From Prochlorococcus sp. AG-409-O23 (GTDB lineage: Bacteria; Cyanobacteriota; Cyanobacteriia; PCC-6307; Cyanobiaceae), in the NCBI GenBank assembly GCA_003215355.1, contig QCKL01000004.1, forward strand, positions 37,810 to 101,809: 64,000 nt of DNA. The letters run 5' to 3'. Positions 40,621 to 51,505 of the stretch are shown here, piece after piece. Made by a program: the position numbers and the translations under genes. The notes below the pieces were generated by a model. It saw only the letters and a program-made list of their open reading frames with translations. It ran no database searches and was not told where the DNA came from. The first letter of the stretch is position 1; each line of letters starts with the position of its first letter.

Positions 40621-41205
40621 ATGATGATGGCATTGTTAACTTTGAGGAATGAAAGAATGCGATTGAGAAGTCTAGAAGGTTGCCACTTAGCAATTGGTGC
40701 ATATCCAAGATTTAAATACGATGCTCGAGGAGGTGGTGGCGAAGCAATTTCCAACGAAATAATTCAAGATGGACTAAGAAGTTTCAGTTTCGACCCTAAT
40801 AATTTCAATATCCCACCACTTAATTGGAGAACAACAAAATTTCTAGGTTTTCCTCTCCCCCCAGGTCTAGAAATCAAAATCAAGACAGAAAAGCTTGAGG
40901 GATTAGCAAATCCCTCAAATGGAGAGGTTTCACTTGAGTTTGAAGCACGTTTCCAATTCTCTATATGGTCTTTGATAAAAGCTCCTGAACTAATCGTAAA
41001 TACAAGCCTTACAAGCGGAATTGTAAAAAGTCAGCGGCATCTTGTTGAGGGAAAGAAATTAGATGCTTATGGAAAAACAAAATTAGTAGGAATTGCAATG
41101 GTACCCAAGAGTGGAAACATCTTCCTAGATGCTTTTCTGAAACTACCAAATGAAGCTCTTGCTGTTCTGAATTGTGTACTACAAAACAACTCAGATGAAG
41201 ATTAA
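40621..41205 (+). CDS. DUF1997-like protein
   Basis: ORF of 194 aa; LPLNWRTT...LPPGLEIKIKTEKLEGLANPSNGEVSLEFEARFQFSI. Confidence 0.5.
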   Translation: MMMALLTLRNERMRLRSLEGCHLAIGAYPRFKYDARGGGGEAISNEIIQDGLRSFSFDPNNFNIPPLNWRTTKFLGFPLPPGLEIKIKTEKLEGLANPSNGEVSLEFEARFQFSIWSLIKAPELIVNTSLTSGIVKSQRHLVEGKKLDAYGKTKLVGIAMVPKSGNIFLDAFLKLPNEALAVLNCVLQNNSDED

Positions 41206-41279
41206 TACCAATTATTTTTCTAAGGATTAAGGCATAGCAGAGGACAACCTGGCTAAATCTCGAAATCATAGAGAAATGA

Positions 41280-41360
41280 TCACTTCTCCTCCATGCGACG
41301 AACTATATAGGTCATCGCTACAAGAGAGCCAACAAGAACAAGAAGTAAAAATGTGGTCAT
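41280..41360 (-). CDS. Putative 26-aa single-TM miniprotein
   Basis: Hand translation: MTTFLLLVLVGSLVAMTYIVRRMEEK*; size and TM-plus-basic-end layout typical of thylakoid miniproteins. Confidence 0.4.
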   Translation of the reverse strand: MTTFLLLVLVGSLVAMTYIVRRMEEK

Positions 41361-41645
41361 AGCCCCAGAAAGAATGTATTTATACTATACCTCGCATTTA
41401 TGACCCAAGACAGCAAACATCAATTAAGCTAATAATGCTCAGCTTATAAACCTTTTTGTATTGTTAAAAATATAAAAAAGTGGAAGCAGGTATAAATATG
41501 TTTTTTAAATATTGATATTTCTTACTAAAGAGCCATAAGGAATTCACCCCCTAAAAGGACAATATATAACCTCTACTATCATCTATAATATTTTAGCGTA
41601 ATTAAGACTCCCTAAATCTCAAACCTGAACATACTTGATATCGGC

Positions 41646-42164
41646 ATGAATCTACAAAGGCTGGCCAACTCATTAACTCTAATAAGAGCCACTTTTGGGA
41701 TCCCAATATTGATTGCTCTAGCTAATCAATGTTTTTACATTGCCTGGCTCCTAATTTTATTAGGTGGACTAAGTGATTTCGCTGACGGCTGGCTCGCAAG
41801 AAAATCAGGAGGAGGAACAACCTGGGGTGCTCGGCTTGATCCGCTGTCAGACAAAATTCTTATAACGGCACCTTTTATCTGGTTGGCTAGCGAAGGTGTT
41901 GTTCCAATATGGGCAACATGGCTTCTAATCACGAGGGACTTACTTATATCAGGATGGCGGTCACAAGACAAAGAAGGTGGCCCAGCCTCTTTAGTAGGAA
42001 AATCTAAAACTACATTACAATTCACAAGTATCTTATTACTAATATGGCCTATAAGCTGGGGCGGAGCATTATTTACAAGTTCACTTCAAGGACTAGGCCT
42101 CTGGCTATTCTGGGCATCATTATTTCTTGCAATTACTTCTGCTTATAAATATTTTAAGCCCTGA
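41646..42164 (+). CDS. pgsA: CDP-diacylglycerol--glycerol-3-phosphate 3-phosphatidyltransferase
   Basis: CDP-OH motif LGGLSDFADGWLARKSGGGTTWGARLDPLSDKI. Confidence 0.9.
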   Translation: MNLQRLANSLTLIRATFGIPILIALANQCFYIAWLLILLGGLSDFADGWLARKSGGGTTWGARLDPLSDKILITAPFIWLASEGVVPIWATWLLITRDLLISGWRSQDKEGGPASLVGKSKTTLQFTSILLLIWPISWGGALFTSSLQGLGLWLFWASLFLAITSAYKYFKP

Positions 42165-43101
42165 TTAATTCCAAGTCCTTACTGAAATCAGGTTGCAAGC
42201 TTGGATTAATCAAATAGTCATTTTTAAAGCTATCTAATAGGCCATTGTATAAATCAAACTTTGGGCTCCAAGACAATTCCTTTTGTATAGAATTTGTATC
42301 AGTGAAAAAATGACTAAGCCTAAGAGGGAAAGCTTTTCTTGCCTTTGGATCCAATCCAGTAGGATCAAAAGAACAAGTCTGAATTGAAGTCGGAGCCTTG
42401 CCACATGCCCTTGCTGCACATTCAACTAAACCATTAAAAGTAACTCCCTTAGAGGAAGAGCAATTATAAATTTTATTTTCAGCCAAATCATTATCAATAC
42501 TAAGAATCATCGCATCAGCTAAATCTTTAACATGTCCTAACTGAGTAATTGTCTTTCCATCTCCAGGAACTGGTACAGGTTGGTTATGCATAATTCGATC
42601 AAAGAACCAACGTTCAATTGGGTTGTAATTCCCAGGGCCATAGATGTATGTAGGCCTAAAACTAGTAAACGGAATTTCCTGATTAGATAGCCATTCTTCA
42701 GTTCTAGCTTTGCCTATGTGTCTACTTGAAGGGTCAATGGAGCTTGTCTCATCAATTGGAATCTGTTCAGAGCTGTTATATACGCCAGCAGAACTTACAT
42801 ACAAAAATCTATGTCGCGGAAAACCTGTAAAAGATACAACTTTTTGGCTGTCCTCAAGATTCCTACCAGAGCTGTCAACAATGACATCAAAAGTCCTGTC
42901 CTTAAGAGGTCTTAAATCCTCCTCACTACTTCGATCTCCGATGATGTGTTCAACCCCATCTGGAACTGGGTTTCTACCTCGTGTAAACAAAGTCAACTCA
43001 TGAGCAGAATTAATAAGGCATGAGACCAAAGCCTTGCCAACAAAACGAGTGCCGCCCATTACTAGGATTTTCAAAGAACCAAGACAATGAATACTGCCCA
43101 T
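42154..43101 (-). CDS. NAD-dependent epimerase/dehydratase (CSP41-like)
   Basis: KILVMGGTRFVGKALVSCLINSAHELTLFTRGR...RHIGKARTEEWLSNQEIPFTSFRPTYIYGPGNYNPIERWFFDR. Confidence 0.85.
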   Translation of the reverse strand: MGSIHCLGSLKILVMGGTRFVGKALVSCLINSAHELTLFTRGRNPVPDGVEHIIGDRSSEEDLRPLKDRTFDVIVDSSGRNLEDSQKVVSFTGFPRHRFLYVSSAGVYNSSEQIPIDETSSIDPSSRHIGKARTEEWLSNQEIPFTSFRPTYIYGPGNYNPIERWFFDRIMHNQPVPVPGDGKTITQLGHVKDLADAMILSIDNDLAENKIYNCSSSKGVTFNGLVECAARACGKAPTSIQTCSFDPTGLDPKARKAFPLRLSHFFTDTNSIQKELSWSPKFDLYNGLLDSFKNDYLINPSLQPDFSKDLELIRA

Positions 43102-43173
43102 TCAAGCGCGTCGAAGAAGCGCAACAGTCCCCTCTGAGCTGCAGGATGGTTAGCAGAAAGAACATAGTTAGTA

Positions 43174-43941
43174 ATGGAGCTCATCCCTGCAATTGATCTA
43201 TTAGGAGGTAATTGTGTCCGTCTGAAGCAAGGCGACTACAACAAAGTCACTCAATTCAGCCAAGACCCTGTAGCGCAAGCACTCAGTTGGCAAGAACAAG
43301 GAGCAAAACGTCTACATCTAGTTGATTTGGACGGTGCAAAAACAGGAAGTCCATTAAATGACTCAAGCATTCGAGCCATCACTTCAGCATTGGAAATCCC
43401 CATCCAACTTGGAGGAGGCGTAAGAACTATCGAGCGTGCAGAAGAACTACTGAGATACGGACTAGACAAAGTGATTGTTGGAACTATTGCAATTGAAAAA
43501 CCCGATCTGGTTAAGGAACTTGCAAAAAATCACCCACACAAGATCATCGTGGGCATAGATGCAAAGGACGGTAAAGTTGCGACTAGGGGATGGATAAAAC
43601 AAAGCAATATAAGTGCCATAGATCTGGCAAAAAGTTATTCAGAGTCAAGTATTGCTGCAATAGTTAGCACAGACATTGCTACAGATGGCACTTTGACAGG
43701 TCCAAACGTGGATGCGATTAGAGATATTGCAAATGAGTCTGAAGTACCTGTAATCGCTTCTGGAGGTATTGGTTCGATCTCAGACTTGTTATCTCTTCTA
43801 CCCCTTGAAGCCAATGGAGTTAGTGGTGTAATCGTCGGGAGAGCTCTCTATGACGGTGCAGTAGATCTCAAAGAAGCAATTCGTGCAATAGGAAATGATC
43901 AAATACAAGATCCCCCAACAGGCAAAACCTTTTTCGCCTAA
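43174..43941 (+). CDS. hisA: Phosphoribosylformimino-5-aminoimidazole carboxamide ribotide isomerase
   Basis: MELIPAIDLLGGNCVRLKQGDY, HLVDLDGAKTG, IQLGGGVRT, VIASGGIGS. Confidence 0.96.
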   Translation: MELIPAIDLLGGNCVRLKQGDYNKVTQFSQDPVAQALSWQEQGAKRLHLVDLDGAKTGSPLNDSSIRAITSALEIPIQLGGGVRTIERAEELLRYGLDKVIVGTIAIEKPDLVKELAKNHPHKIIVGIDAKDGKVATRGWIKQSNISAIDLAKSYSESSIAAIVSTDIATDGTLTGPNVDAIRDIANESEVPVIASGGIGSISDLLSLLPLEANGVSGVIVGRALYDGAVDLKEAIRAIGNDQIQDPPTGKTFFA

Positions 43942-44130
43942 TGGCTAAGAAGCAAAAAATCTTTTTATGGATATGGGAAATAGACAGAGATAACAAACGT
44001 TGCCTACCACTCAGTTTCATACATGCCATTCAAACTTTCGAACGGCAATGGTGAGGAATCACAATTTACTTATAAGGATTTGGACTGGAGGTTTTGGCAA
44101 ACGCTCGTTACATTTTCAGTAAGCACATGA

Positions 44131-45807
44131 GTGGTGGCTGAATTGGCTGAGAGAGCTACAAACCAAATTCTCTTGTTGGCCCCAGAGTTACTAGGAGAAT
44201 CATTGGCATTACAGCTCACTAACGCCAACCCAGAGTTGGAAGTTGTTTATAGGAGTAACCAACTAAGTCGACAACCAAGCCTCGTAATCTGGTCCGTCGA
44301 CAACCTAGAGATGCCCAGTGCTATTCAGATTGAGTTACGACGTTTACAAGACAATTGGCAACCTTCACCAGTTCTACTTCTTTTGCCAAGAGGAATTAAT
44401 TTAAGTGCTAATGAGTTGCTCCAATTTGACTGTCCAGGTCTTCTTCAAGATCCTGATCTCCAAACACTCAAGGAGTCAATCAAGACCCTCATCGGAGGAG
44501 GGCGCGTTGTACGGCTAAAACAATCTCATGAGGAAAATCATGTAATTGAGCCAGCAACCGCAGGACTCGGTCAATGGCTTCTTGTGACTGGCTTGCAACA
44601 GATCAGTCAAGATCTACAGGTTCTAGAAACATTATTAAGTACGCCACCAGAAAATATTCTTATTGGATTACTCCTAAAAGGCCGTAGGCGAGAGTTGAGA
44701 ACTTCAAGAGCACTTCTTCTATGGATATGGGGTCCACCTAAATTTGCAATAGCGTCCCTCTCAATTCCAAAAAATTCACCCAACGGGAATACCTACAAAC
44801 CAGAAAAAGGAGATAATGGTTCTCTTGATGATGGATTTGGAACAAGCATCAGTCTCAAGGAGCGCAATGCATTGGCAGTATGGACTGAACTACAAGAACG
44901 GCTCACTAAAAGCGTTGAGAATGATCTTGTTAACTCAACAAATTCCCTTTTAGCCATAGAAGGACTTAACTCTGCTCAACAGAAAAATTTACTTGTTGCT
45001 TTAGTCAATCAACTAATCGAAGTAGTCAACCGAATTCGCAACTCAAATCCTTCAGAGACGCCGATTGCCGAAACTTGGTCGAATCTTCAACAAGAACTTC
45101 GACAAGAAGCAATGAGGAACATGATTGGTAGTTATATACGAATCCCTCGCAATGGTGAGCTCACACCAGTGGCTGACAAACTTCTTGAGATGTCAGATCT
45201 ACTAGATACAGATGATGACCTCCCTCAAATAGAGCGCATGCTTGATCCATTAATACTTGATAAGCCTGTATTAACAGAAGGACAACTTCTCCCAGCAGAT
45301 GACCCACGCGCATTAATTGAACTTGAGATGCTTTTTAGCAATTGGCTTATTAGGACGGCAGAGCTCATTTCCTCTGAAGCAATTGGCGTATGTGGTGAAT
45401 GGCCTGAGCTAAGACATTATCTATTAAATCCTCATCTGATCTCAACAAGGGAACTTGAACGATTAAGGAACCAGTTGAATAGTCAAAACCGTTGGAAAAA
45501 CCTAATCCAAAGACCAATACAGCTATATGAAAGCAAACGACTCTTATATCGAATTAGAATGGGACATATAGAACCTATTCTAATAACTGAACCTCGTGAC
45601 GATGAACTCCGCCAACTAGGTTGGTGGCAGCAACAAGTTGCTCTTTTAGTTGAAACGCGAGATGCACTAGCTCCTCAACTACAGGCACTCGTGAAACGTA
45701 TTGGAGACCTAATGGTGGTAATACTGACTCAGGTTATAGGTAGAGCTATTGGACTAGTTGGACGAGGCATAGCCCAAGGTATGGGTAGAAATCTGGGAAG
45801 AAGCTAA
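44131..45807 (+). CDS. DUF3685-like conserved cyanobacterial protein
   Basis: ORF of 558 aa; receiver-like N-terminus and long helical C-terminus; family by recognition. Confidence 0.6.
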   Translation: MVAELAERATNQILLLAPELLGESLALQLTNANPELEVVYRSNQLSRQPSLVIWSVDNLEMPSAIQIELRRLQDNWQPSPVLLLLPRGINLSANELLQFDCPGLLQDPDLQTLKESIKTLIGGGRVVRLKQSHEENHVIEPATAGLGQWLLVTGLQQISQDLQVLETLLSTPPENILIGLLLKGRRRELRTSRALLLWIWGPPKFAIASLSIPKNSPNGNTYKPEKGDNGSLDDGFGTSISLKERNALAVWTELQERLTKSVENDLVNSTNSLLAIEGLNSAQQKNLLVALVNQLIEVVNRIRNSNPSETPIAETWSNLQQELRQEAMRNMIGSYIRIPRNGELTPVADKLLEMSDLLDTDDDLPQIERMLDPLILDKPVLTEGQLLPADDPRALIELEMLFSNWLIRTAELISSEAIGVCGEWPELRHYLLNPHLISTRELERLRNQLNSQNRWKNLIQRPIQLYESKRLLYRIRMGHIEPILITEPRDDELRQLGWWQQQVALLVETRDALAPQLQALVKRIGDLMVVILTQVIGRAIGLVGRGIAQGMGRNLGRS

Positions 45808-45837
45808 TTTTCCCGATACCACCCCCTACGTATCAGA

Positions 45838-46419
45838 ATGGATCCTGATACTTTTTTCAGACCAATGGCTCAAATGCTAAAAGCGATGATGAGCCTTGGA
45901 ATGTCACTGCTACTTTTTGCTATCCCAGCCAATGCTGCAAGAGATACAAATAGTTATGACGGCAATATCTATCCGATTTATGCAGGGAATGGATCTTTAG
46001 TCCCTCCTCCTAACACTCTCTCAGAGTCTCTAAACAAAAAGCGCCCCATCGTAATTGTTTACTACCTTGATGACAGTGCAGCAAGTAAGGCCTTCGCACC
46101 TGTGGTGTCTGGATTAAGCCTTGTTTGGGGTTCTGAAATCGATCTTTTACCTTTCACAACGGATGATCTGCAGGGAAAAGGAAAAGATGACCCTAGAGAG
46201 CCTTCTTATTACTGGCATGGGAACATTCCTCAAGTAGTAGTGCTCGATAAAACTGGACAAGTAGTTTTTGATCAGGAAGGCTTGGTGTCAATTGATTCAA
46301 TAAATGCTGCTATTACTACGGCTACAGGCATAAGTGAACCACCTTTCTCAATCACTATCAAAACTTTCAATGAATACAGCAGCGAACCATCAAAAGACGG
46401 GTACGCAGACCCTCGATAA
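45838..46419 (+). CDS. Thioredoxin-like thylakoid protein (PSI accumulation factor-like)
   Basis: Signal/anchor then RPIVIVYYLDDSAASKAFAPVVSGLSLVWGSEIDLLPFTTDDLQ...PSYYWHGNIPQVVVLDKTGQVVFDQEG. Confidence 0.65.
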   Translation: MDPDTFFRPMAQMLKAMMSLGMSLLLFAIPANAARDTNSYDGNIYPIYAGNGSLVPPPNTLSESLNKKRPIVIVYYLDDSAASKAFAPVVSGLSLVWGSEIDLLPFTTDDLQGKGKDDPREPSYYWHGNIPQVVVLDKTGQVVFDQEGLVSIDSINAAITTATGISEPPFSITIKTFNEYSSEPSKDGYADPR

Positions 46420-46466
46420 AAATTCAAGTGCATTATTCCTGAATTTAATAACTAATCCCCTGCAAG

Positions 46467-47699
46467 GTGGTCGCCTATGAACAATGCGCTTACTCTTCAC
46501 GCCAGGTTTATCCGCAAATTGGCGGCTGCCCAATGCAAGTAATTTTGGTTTTACTTCTGATTATTGGAATAGTTGTTGGTTTGCTTGAGCTACGACAAGC
46601 ACTCAGACCCTACTCTCCACTCCTTATAAGGGCCCTCAGTTGGGAATTGAATGAACAAAAACAAGGACTTGAGGCAAATGGCTGGTTTGAGATATACAAC
46701 CCGCATCATCGAATGGAAGTTATGGTTCCTGAATTTGCGGCAAAACCAGTCCTCTTAGGAAAATCTGGAATTGATCAAATCAAAATAATTACACGAATAA
46801 CGCCTGAACATTCTGATGAAGAGACTAGAAGTGATAATTACTGGCCTGCATATATTGTTAAGAGCAAGAAAAGTACTCGAGTGAGAGTTGAACTGTTGTT
46901 GGACGATAATGATAGTGGTTCAATAAACACTAATCTAGAAAATATATGGGTTGATATTCATTGGGTAAATTATGGTCCATTTGGAAGGTTAAACCGTCGA
47001 TATGGCGTAGTGGTACCTCTTAAAAAGCCTGAACCATTAAAACCATCAGAAATATATTTTAAGCGCGGGCAAAATTCCCAGTTATTACCAATAAAGACCC
47101 ATATGCTTGGCCCACTTGATGATGCTTTAGAAGTTCTGCGACACTATGCCGCCCACCTACTTAATCCAGGCGATGTGATAACTATTGGCGAGACTCCTTT
47201 GGCAATTATGCAAGGGCGATATCAACATCCAAGCTCAATAAAAGTCGATTGGTTGCCTAGAATTTTATGTAGTGCATTTCACCCTACAAGTAGCCTTGCG
47301 ACAGCATGTGGTATTCAGGCACTAATTAATCTTGTGGGTCCTACCCGTGTAATTATTGCTTGGCTAGCAGGTATAGGACTAAAATTAATAGGCATCAAAG
47401 GCGGGTTTTATCGTCTAGCAGGTCCACAGGCTCGACTTATTGATGACATAACGGGAACAACTCCACCATATGATCAGACAATTGTTCTTGGTCCAAGTGA
47501 CCCTGAAGCTTTTTGTAACCGGGCTTCAAAAGATCTTGGAATAGCTGTTGCAATTGTCGATGTAAATGATCTTGGACGTGTGAAGGTTTTAGCTGCAAGT
47601 AAAAAGTGCGACAAATCTCTTGTTAAGAAGGCTTTACGAACAAATCCAGCTGGCAATGCAAATGAACAAACCCCCTTGGTGCTGGTGAGGCCTTGCTGA
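46467..47699 (+). CDS. F420-0:gamma-glutamyl ligase-like protein (start may be 46533)
   Basis: IKTHMLGPLDDALEVLRHYAAHLLNPGDVITIGETPLAIMQGR CofE-like region; N-terminal TM. Confidence 0.7.
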   Translation: MVAYEQCAYSSRQVYPQIGGCPMQVILVLLLIIGIVVGLLELRQALRPYSPLLIRALSWELNEQKQGLEANGWFEIYNPHHRMEVMVPEFAAKPVLLGKSGIDQIKIITRITPEHSDEETRSDNYWPAYIVKSKKSTRVRVELLLDDNDSGSINTNLENIWVDIHWVNYGPFGRLNRRYGVVVPLKKPEPLKPSEIYFKRGQNSQLLPIKTHMLGPLDDALEVLRHYAAHLLNPGDVITIGETPLAIMQGRYQHPSSIKVDWLPRILCSAFHPTSSLATACGIQALINLVGPTRVIIAWLAGIGLKLIGIKGGFYRLAGPQARLIDDITGTTPPYDQTIVLGPSDPEAFCNRASKDLGIAVAIVDVNDLGRVKVLAASKKCDKSLVKKALRTNPAGNANEQTPLVLVRPC

Positions 47700-47760
47700 T
47701 AATGCAAGAAGCATAATTATTCAGGCTAGATAGATTTAGCAAGAGAACTACAGATTTAGC

Positions 47761-48816
47761 TTGGTCGAGGCATCCAACAGCCATCTTCGAGTGGAGTCTC
47801 TAAATGCGAGGCACCTGTCTTTACTTGCCCAGAGGAAGCAAGTAAAGACCCTCTCCTGGATGCAAGTCATGCTTTTTCGTGGCTGGTTGGCCAGTGCAGA
47901 AAAAAATCTATTTACTTTTTTTCCACCGAGGCAACCTTATTGCCTTGTTGCTATTGAGAATGGAGAGCTTCTAGCATTCGTTGTTGCTAAACCGTTCAAT
48001 CGCCGGAGTACCTGCTGGTCCTTAACTCTTCCTCAGTTCATATCAGAACCCAAATCATGCAGCATTAGATACGTTCGGCAAAGCCTGCTACAAAGTGCCC
48101 TTAAGCTTGGAATCAAAAGAGCTCAGAGTTGGACAATACGCTGTCCAGCAAATGATTCGGAACAACTTGCCCTGGCTAGAGAACTTGGTTTCCAACCCTT
48201 AAAACTTTTCAAATGCTGGTCTATTTCATCTAAAAATGACTTAGAAGAAAGACAAGCATCAAAACAAGTCCTGCCAATCTCACATGAACTTGAATGGCAA
48301 AAAATAAATAAAGTCAATGCTCCTCTTCTTTGGCCCCTAGAACAAGCAAGCGAGTCAGGTCACTTACGTCAGATTCTTGACCGTCAATGGACAGATCTTC
48401 TCGATCAGAATCAAGAAGGTTCAGGAGTATTAATATGTAAAGGAAAAAAGCCAAATATTGCAATAGCTGGCTTAATAAGTCGCCCTGGAAATCACGGCGA
48501 GAAAATTCTCGAGCTCTTGAGAGATATTGCCTGGGACCAAAGAATTACATCCGCAACTGAAATTATCCTAAGGAACTTACAGAAAAGCTCCAATGAGATA
48601 ATAATAGAGACTGCAAGCGAAGACGAACCTATTAATAAGATAATTAATGAGATTGGGTGTGAAACAGTTGGTGAGAAGATGCTCCTAGGGAGAAGCCTAT
48701 GGAAACGCCAATTAACTAATAATTTAGTGCCAGGTACTAGGTCCTTGGAATCTATGCTTGGTAGCCTTCAACCTCAAAATCCGCCTCTACCCAGCCCATG
48801 CGATACAAGCATTTAA
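47761..48816 (+). CDS. GNAT-like conserved cyanobacterial protein
   Basis: ORF of 351 aa; SLNARHLSLLAQ ... MLFRGWLASAEKNLFTFFPPRQPYCLVAIENGELLAFVVAKPFNRRSTCWSL. Confidence 0.55.
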   Translation: MVEASNSHLRVESLNARHLSLLAQRKQVKTLSWMQVMLFRGWLASAEKNLFTFFPPRQPYCLVAIENGELLAFVVAKPFNRRSTCWSLTLPQFISEPKSCSIRYVRQSLLQSALKLGIKRAQSWTIRCPANDSEQLALARELGFQPLKLFKCWSISSKNDLEERQASKQVLPISHELEWQKINKVNAPLLWPLEQASESGHLRQILDRQWTDLLDQNQEGSGVLICKGKKPNIAIAGLISRPGNHGEKILELLRDIAWDQRITSATEIILRNLQKSSNEIIIETASEDEPINKIINEIGCETVGEKMLLGRSLWKRQLTNNLVPGTRSLESMLGSLQPQNPPLPSPCDTSI

Positions 48817-48820
48817 ATTA

Positions 48821-49300
48821 ATGCTGGACAAAAAACCTAAATCCATCCTTAGCCTTGACGTTGGATTAAAAAGAATTGGTCTTGCTGGTTGTGATCCCCT
48901 TGGGATAACAGTCACTCCCCTCCCTGCATTAATAAGAAGTTCTTTTACTAACGACGTTGAAGTCCTAAAAAGACACTGTCAAGCAAGAAAGGTTGAGGGA
49001 TTGGTTGTAGGACTACCTCTAGATCAAAAAGGTTTAGAAACCGCTCAGGCCGTTCTTTGCAAAAAATATGGCCAAAAGATCGCAAGGAGACTTGATTTGC
49101 CAGTTGCTTTTGTAAATGAGCACAGCAGCACCTGGGCTGCTGGTGAGAAGTTCAACTTAAACAAAGATCGCAGCGGTAAACTTGATAGTGCTGCAGCCGC
49201 TCTGCTATTAGAGCAATGGCTAAGAGAAGGACCTGTTTTAAAGCCGGTCCAAATGGCGTCCTATCCAATTAATCAATTGAACTGTGATAGTGGATGCTGA
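48821..49300 (+). CDS. ruvX: Putative pre-16S rRNA nuclease / Holliday junction resolvase-like YqgF/RuvX
   Basis: ILSLDVGLKRIGLAGCDPLGITVTPLPAL, VEGLVVGLPLDQKG, VAFVNEHSSTWAA, KLDSAAAALLLEQWL. Confidence 0.92.
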   Translation: MLDKKPKSILSLDVGLKRIGLAGCDPLGITVTPLPALIRSSFTNDVEVLKRHCQARKVEGLVVGLPLDQKGLETAQAVLCKKYGQKIARRLDLPVAFVNEHSSTWAAGEKFNLNKDRSGKLDSAAAALLLEQWLREGPVLKPVQMASYPINQLNCDSGC

Positions 49301-49321
49301 TCAAATAAAACAATCGCGCTC

Positions 49322-49864
49322 ATGACAGTTTCAGGTTCAAGCAATAGTGGCGAGGTTCCAACTGTCCTGGTGACTGATGCACAAGGGAGTTCTTTGCTTT
49401 GTTTTCTTGAACAGTTGATTCCTATTGAAGGGAGTGACTACGCACTCCTTACTCCTGTAGACACACCTGTTTCGTTGTTTCATCTAATTGAGGATGGCGA
49501 CCCTGAATTAATTGAAACCATTAAAAGTAGTGAACCTATTCTAGAAGTGGCAGATGTTGTTCTTCAAGAACATGATTTAACCTTAATCAGATCAGCAGTA
49601 ACGCTAACAGTCACAGGAGAGTTAGACGAACCAGATCCAGAAGAGCTTGAAGAAGATGACATTGAAGATGATTCCGAAACTTATGAACTTTTAGTTAGTT
49701 TCAGAGTTGATGATAAGGAATATGGCCTTTACATACCTTTAGACCCTTTCTTTGTAGTAGCCCGATTAAAAGATAGTCAGGCCATTCTTGTCGAAGGAGA
49801 AGAGTTCGATAGAATCCAACCGCTTATTGAAAGTGAACTTGATGAAAGGGAGATGTCTGACTAA
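49322..49864 (+). CDS. DUF3727 family protein
   Basis: GSSLLCFLEQLIPIEGSDYALLTPVDTPVSLFHL; acidic mid-region; next gene start overlaps the stop. Confidence 0.7.
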   Translation: MTVSGSSNSGEVPTVLVTDAQGSSLLCFLEQLIPIEGSDYALLTPVDTPVSLFHLIEDGDPELIETIKSSEPILEVADVVLQEHDLTLIRSAVTLTVTGELDEPDPEELEEDDIEDDSETYELLVSFRVDDKEYGLYIPLDPFFVVARLKDSQAILVEGEEFDRIQPLIESELDEREMSD

Positions 49865-50373
49865 TGAGTCAACACTGGCTTAAGCCTGACTGGGAGCCAG
49901 GCTTAAGTGTCCCAAATCTACCTATTAAATATTTCCTTGATCGTGGAGTAAAAGCCCTAATACTAGATGTTGACAAAACACTTTTACATGGCAGGGAAGT
50001 AGACCTTCATTCTTCAGTAAGTGAGTGGGTGAAAGAAGCGAAACGAGATCTAGAATTGCACCTCTTTAGCAACAATCCATCTGGTAAGCGCATTGGGTCA
50101 GTAGCACAACAATTAGGCCTTTCATACACATTTGGAGCCGCAAAGCCTAGAAGGAGCGCTCTTAGAGGTGTTCTAAAACGAATGGGGATCAAACCGATAA
50201 TGATTGCAATGATAGGAGATCGAATTTTTACAGACGTCTTAGTAGGTAATCGCTTAGGTCTTTATACAGTTTTGGTCAAACCATTAGGACCTAATGGCAC
50301 AACTAGTAATCATGACAATCTTCAGCAGTTAGAGAAAACAATTGCAAGATGGATAGGGGCTAATAAACAATGA
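49864..50373 (+). CDS. YqeG family HAD IIIA-type phosphatase
   Basis: [59 protein letters not shown]. Confidence 0.92.
   Translation: MSQHWLKPDWEPGLSVPNLPIKYFLDRGVKALILDVDKTLLHGREVDLHSSVSEWVKEAKRDLELHLFSNNPSGKRIGSVAQQLGLSYTFGAAKPRRSALRGVLKRMGIKPIMIAMIGDRIFTDVLVGNRLGLYTVLVKPLGPNGTTSNHDNLQQLEKTIARWIGANKQ
49879..49907. repeat. 10-bp inverted repeat in first codons of the YqeG-family gene
   Basis: CTTAAGCCTG - actgggagc - CAGGCTTAAG. Confidence 0.8.
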
Positions 50374-51464
50374 CACTCTGGGTAATAAAAGTTGGGACAA
50401 GCCTCTTAAGAGGTAATAAAGAGCGTAATACTGCAGAAGTTATAGATATTATGAGCTCATGCATTAGTGCGAGCAAACAAAGAGGTGATCAAGTAGTTCT
50501 TGTTAGTAGTGGTGCTGTTGGACTTGGTTGTCATCGACTAGGAATAAAAGATCGTCCACAAGACATAGTTGGATTACAGGCAGCAGCTGCAATAGGACAA
50601 GGTCACTTAATGGCTCTCTATGAGTCATCTTTTGGAAGACATGGATACAAGGTTGCTCAGATACTGCTTACACGTTCTGACCTTGGATCAAGGCAGAGTT
50701 ATCGAAATGCATCGAAGACATTGAAAAAACTTCTTGATTGGGAAGTTTTACCAGTGGTAAACGAAAACGACACGTTATCTGCTGAAGAATTGAAATATGG
50801 AGACAATGACACCCTTTCTGCACTTGTTGCATCCGCAATTGATGCAGATCAATTAATCCTCTTAACTGATATTGATAGGCTCTACTCCTCAGACCCGCGC
50901 CATGACATCAAAGCAGAGCCCATTACAGATGTTCATCCACACAAACAACTTCACTCATTGGCAATTCAAACAACCCAAAAAAATAGTTGGGGTACTGGTG
51001 GGATTACAACCAAGCTTGCTGCTGCCCGGATAGCAACTGAGAGTGGAATAACTGTTCACCTAGCAGATGGGCGCAATCCAAATTTGCTTGATGAAATTCT
51101 TCAAGGTTCACGTGGAGGGACTGTTTTTCATCCACATCCTGAACCACTGAAAAATCGGAAAAGTTGGTTGGCACATGCTTTGGTTCCACAAGGAAATATC
51201 TCTCTAGATAGTGGTGCATGTGATGCGATTCAAAACAAAGGCGCTTCTCTTTTACTCGTAGGCATTAAAAATGTGGAGGGAAACTTTGCAGCCAATCAAC
51301 CTGTAAAGATGTTGAACGATGAAGGCCATGAGCTCGCAAGGGGGATTAGTTCAATGAGTAGTGAAGACCTTCGACATGCATTAAATACCCCAAAAAACTA
51401 CTCTCAATCGCCCGTAGTAGTTCATAGGGACGTCCTAGTCCTATCTGATGAACTACTTAGCTAA
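50370..51464 (+). CDS. proB: Glutamate 5-kinase
   Basis: [32 protein letters not shown]...FGDND-like [41 protein letters not shown]. Confidence 0.96.
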   Translation: MTLWVIKVGTSLLRGNKERNTAEVIDIMSSCISASKQRGDQVVLVSSGAVGLGCHRLGIKDRPQDIVGLQAAAAIGQGHLMALYESSFGRHGYKVAQILLTRSDLGSRQSYRNASKTLKKLLDWEVLPVVNENDTLSAEELKYGDNDTLSALVASAIDADQLILLTDIDRLYSSDPRHDIKAEPITDVHPHKQLHSLAIQTTQKNSWGTGGITTKLAAARIATESGITVHLADGRNPNLLDEILQGSRGGTVFHPHPEPLKNRKSWLAHALVPQGNISLDSGACDAIQNKGASLLLVGIKNVEGNFAANQPVKMLNDEGHELARGISSMSSEDLRHALNTPKNYSQSPVVVHRDVLVLSDELLS

Positions 51465-51505
51465 TTCACAACGTAGATCTCCGATCTCGAGGACCCTTTT
51501 CAACA

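Noticed and set aside
43941-44054. 37-aa ORF after hisA (MAKKQKIFLWIWEIDRDNKRCLPLSFIHAIQTFERQW*)
   Set aside because: Short, no motif; could equally be chance open frame.
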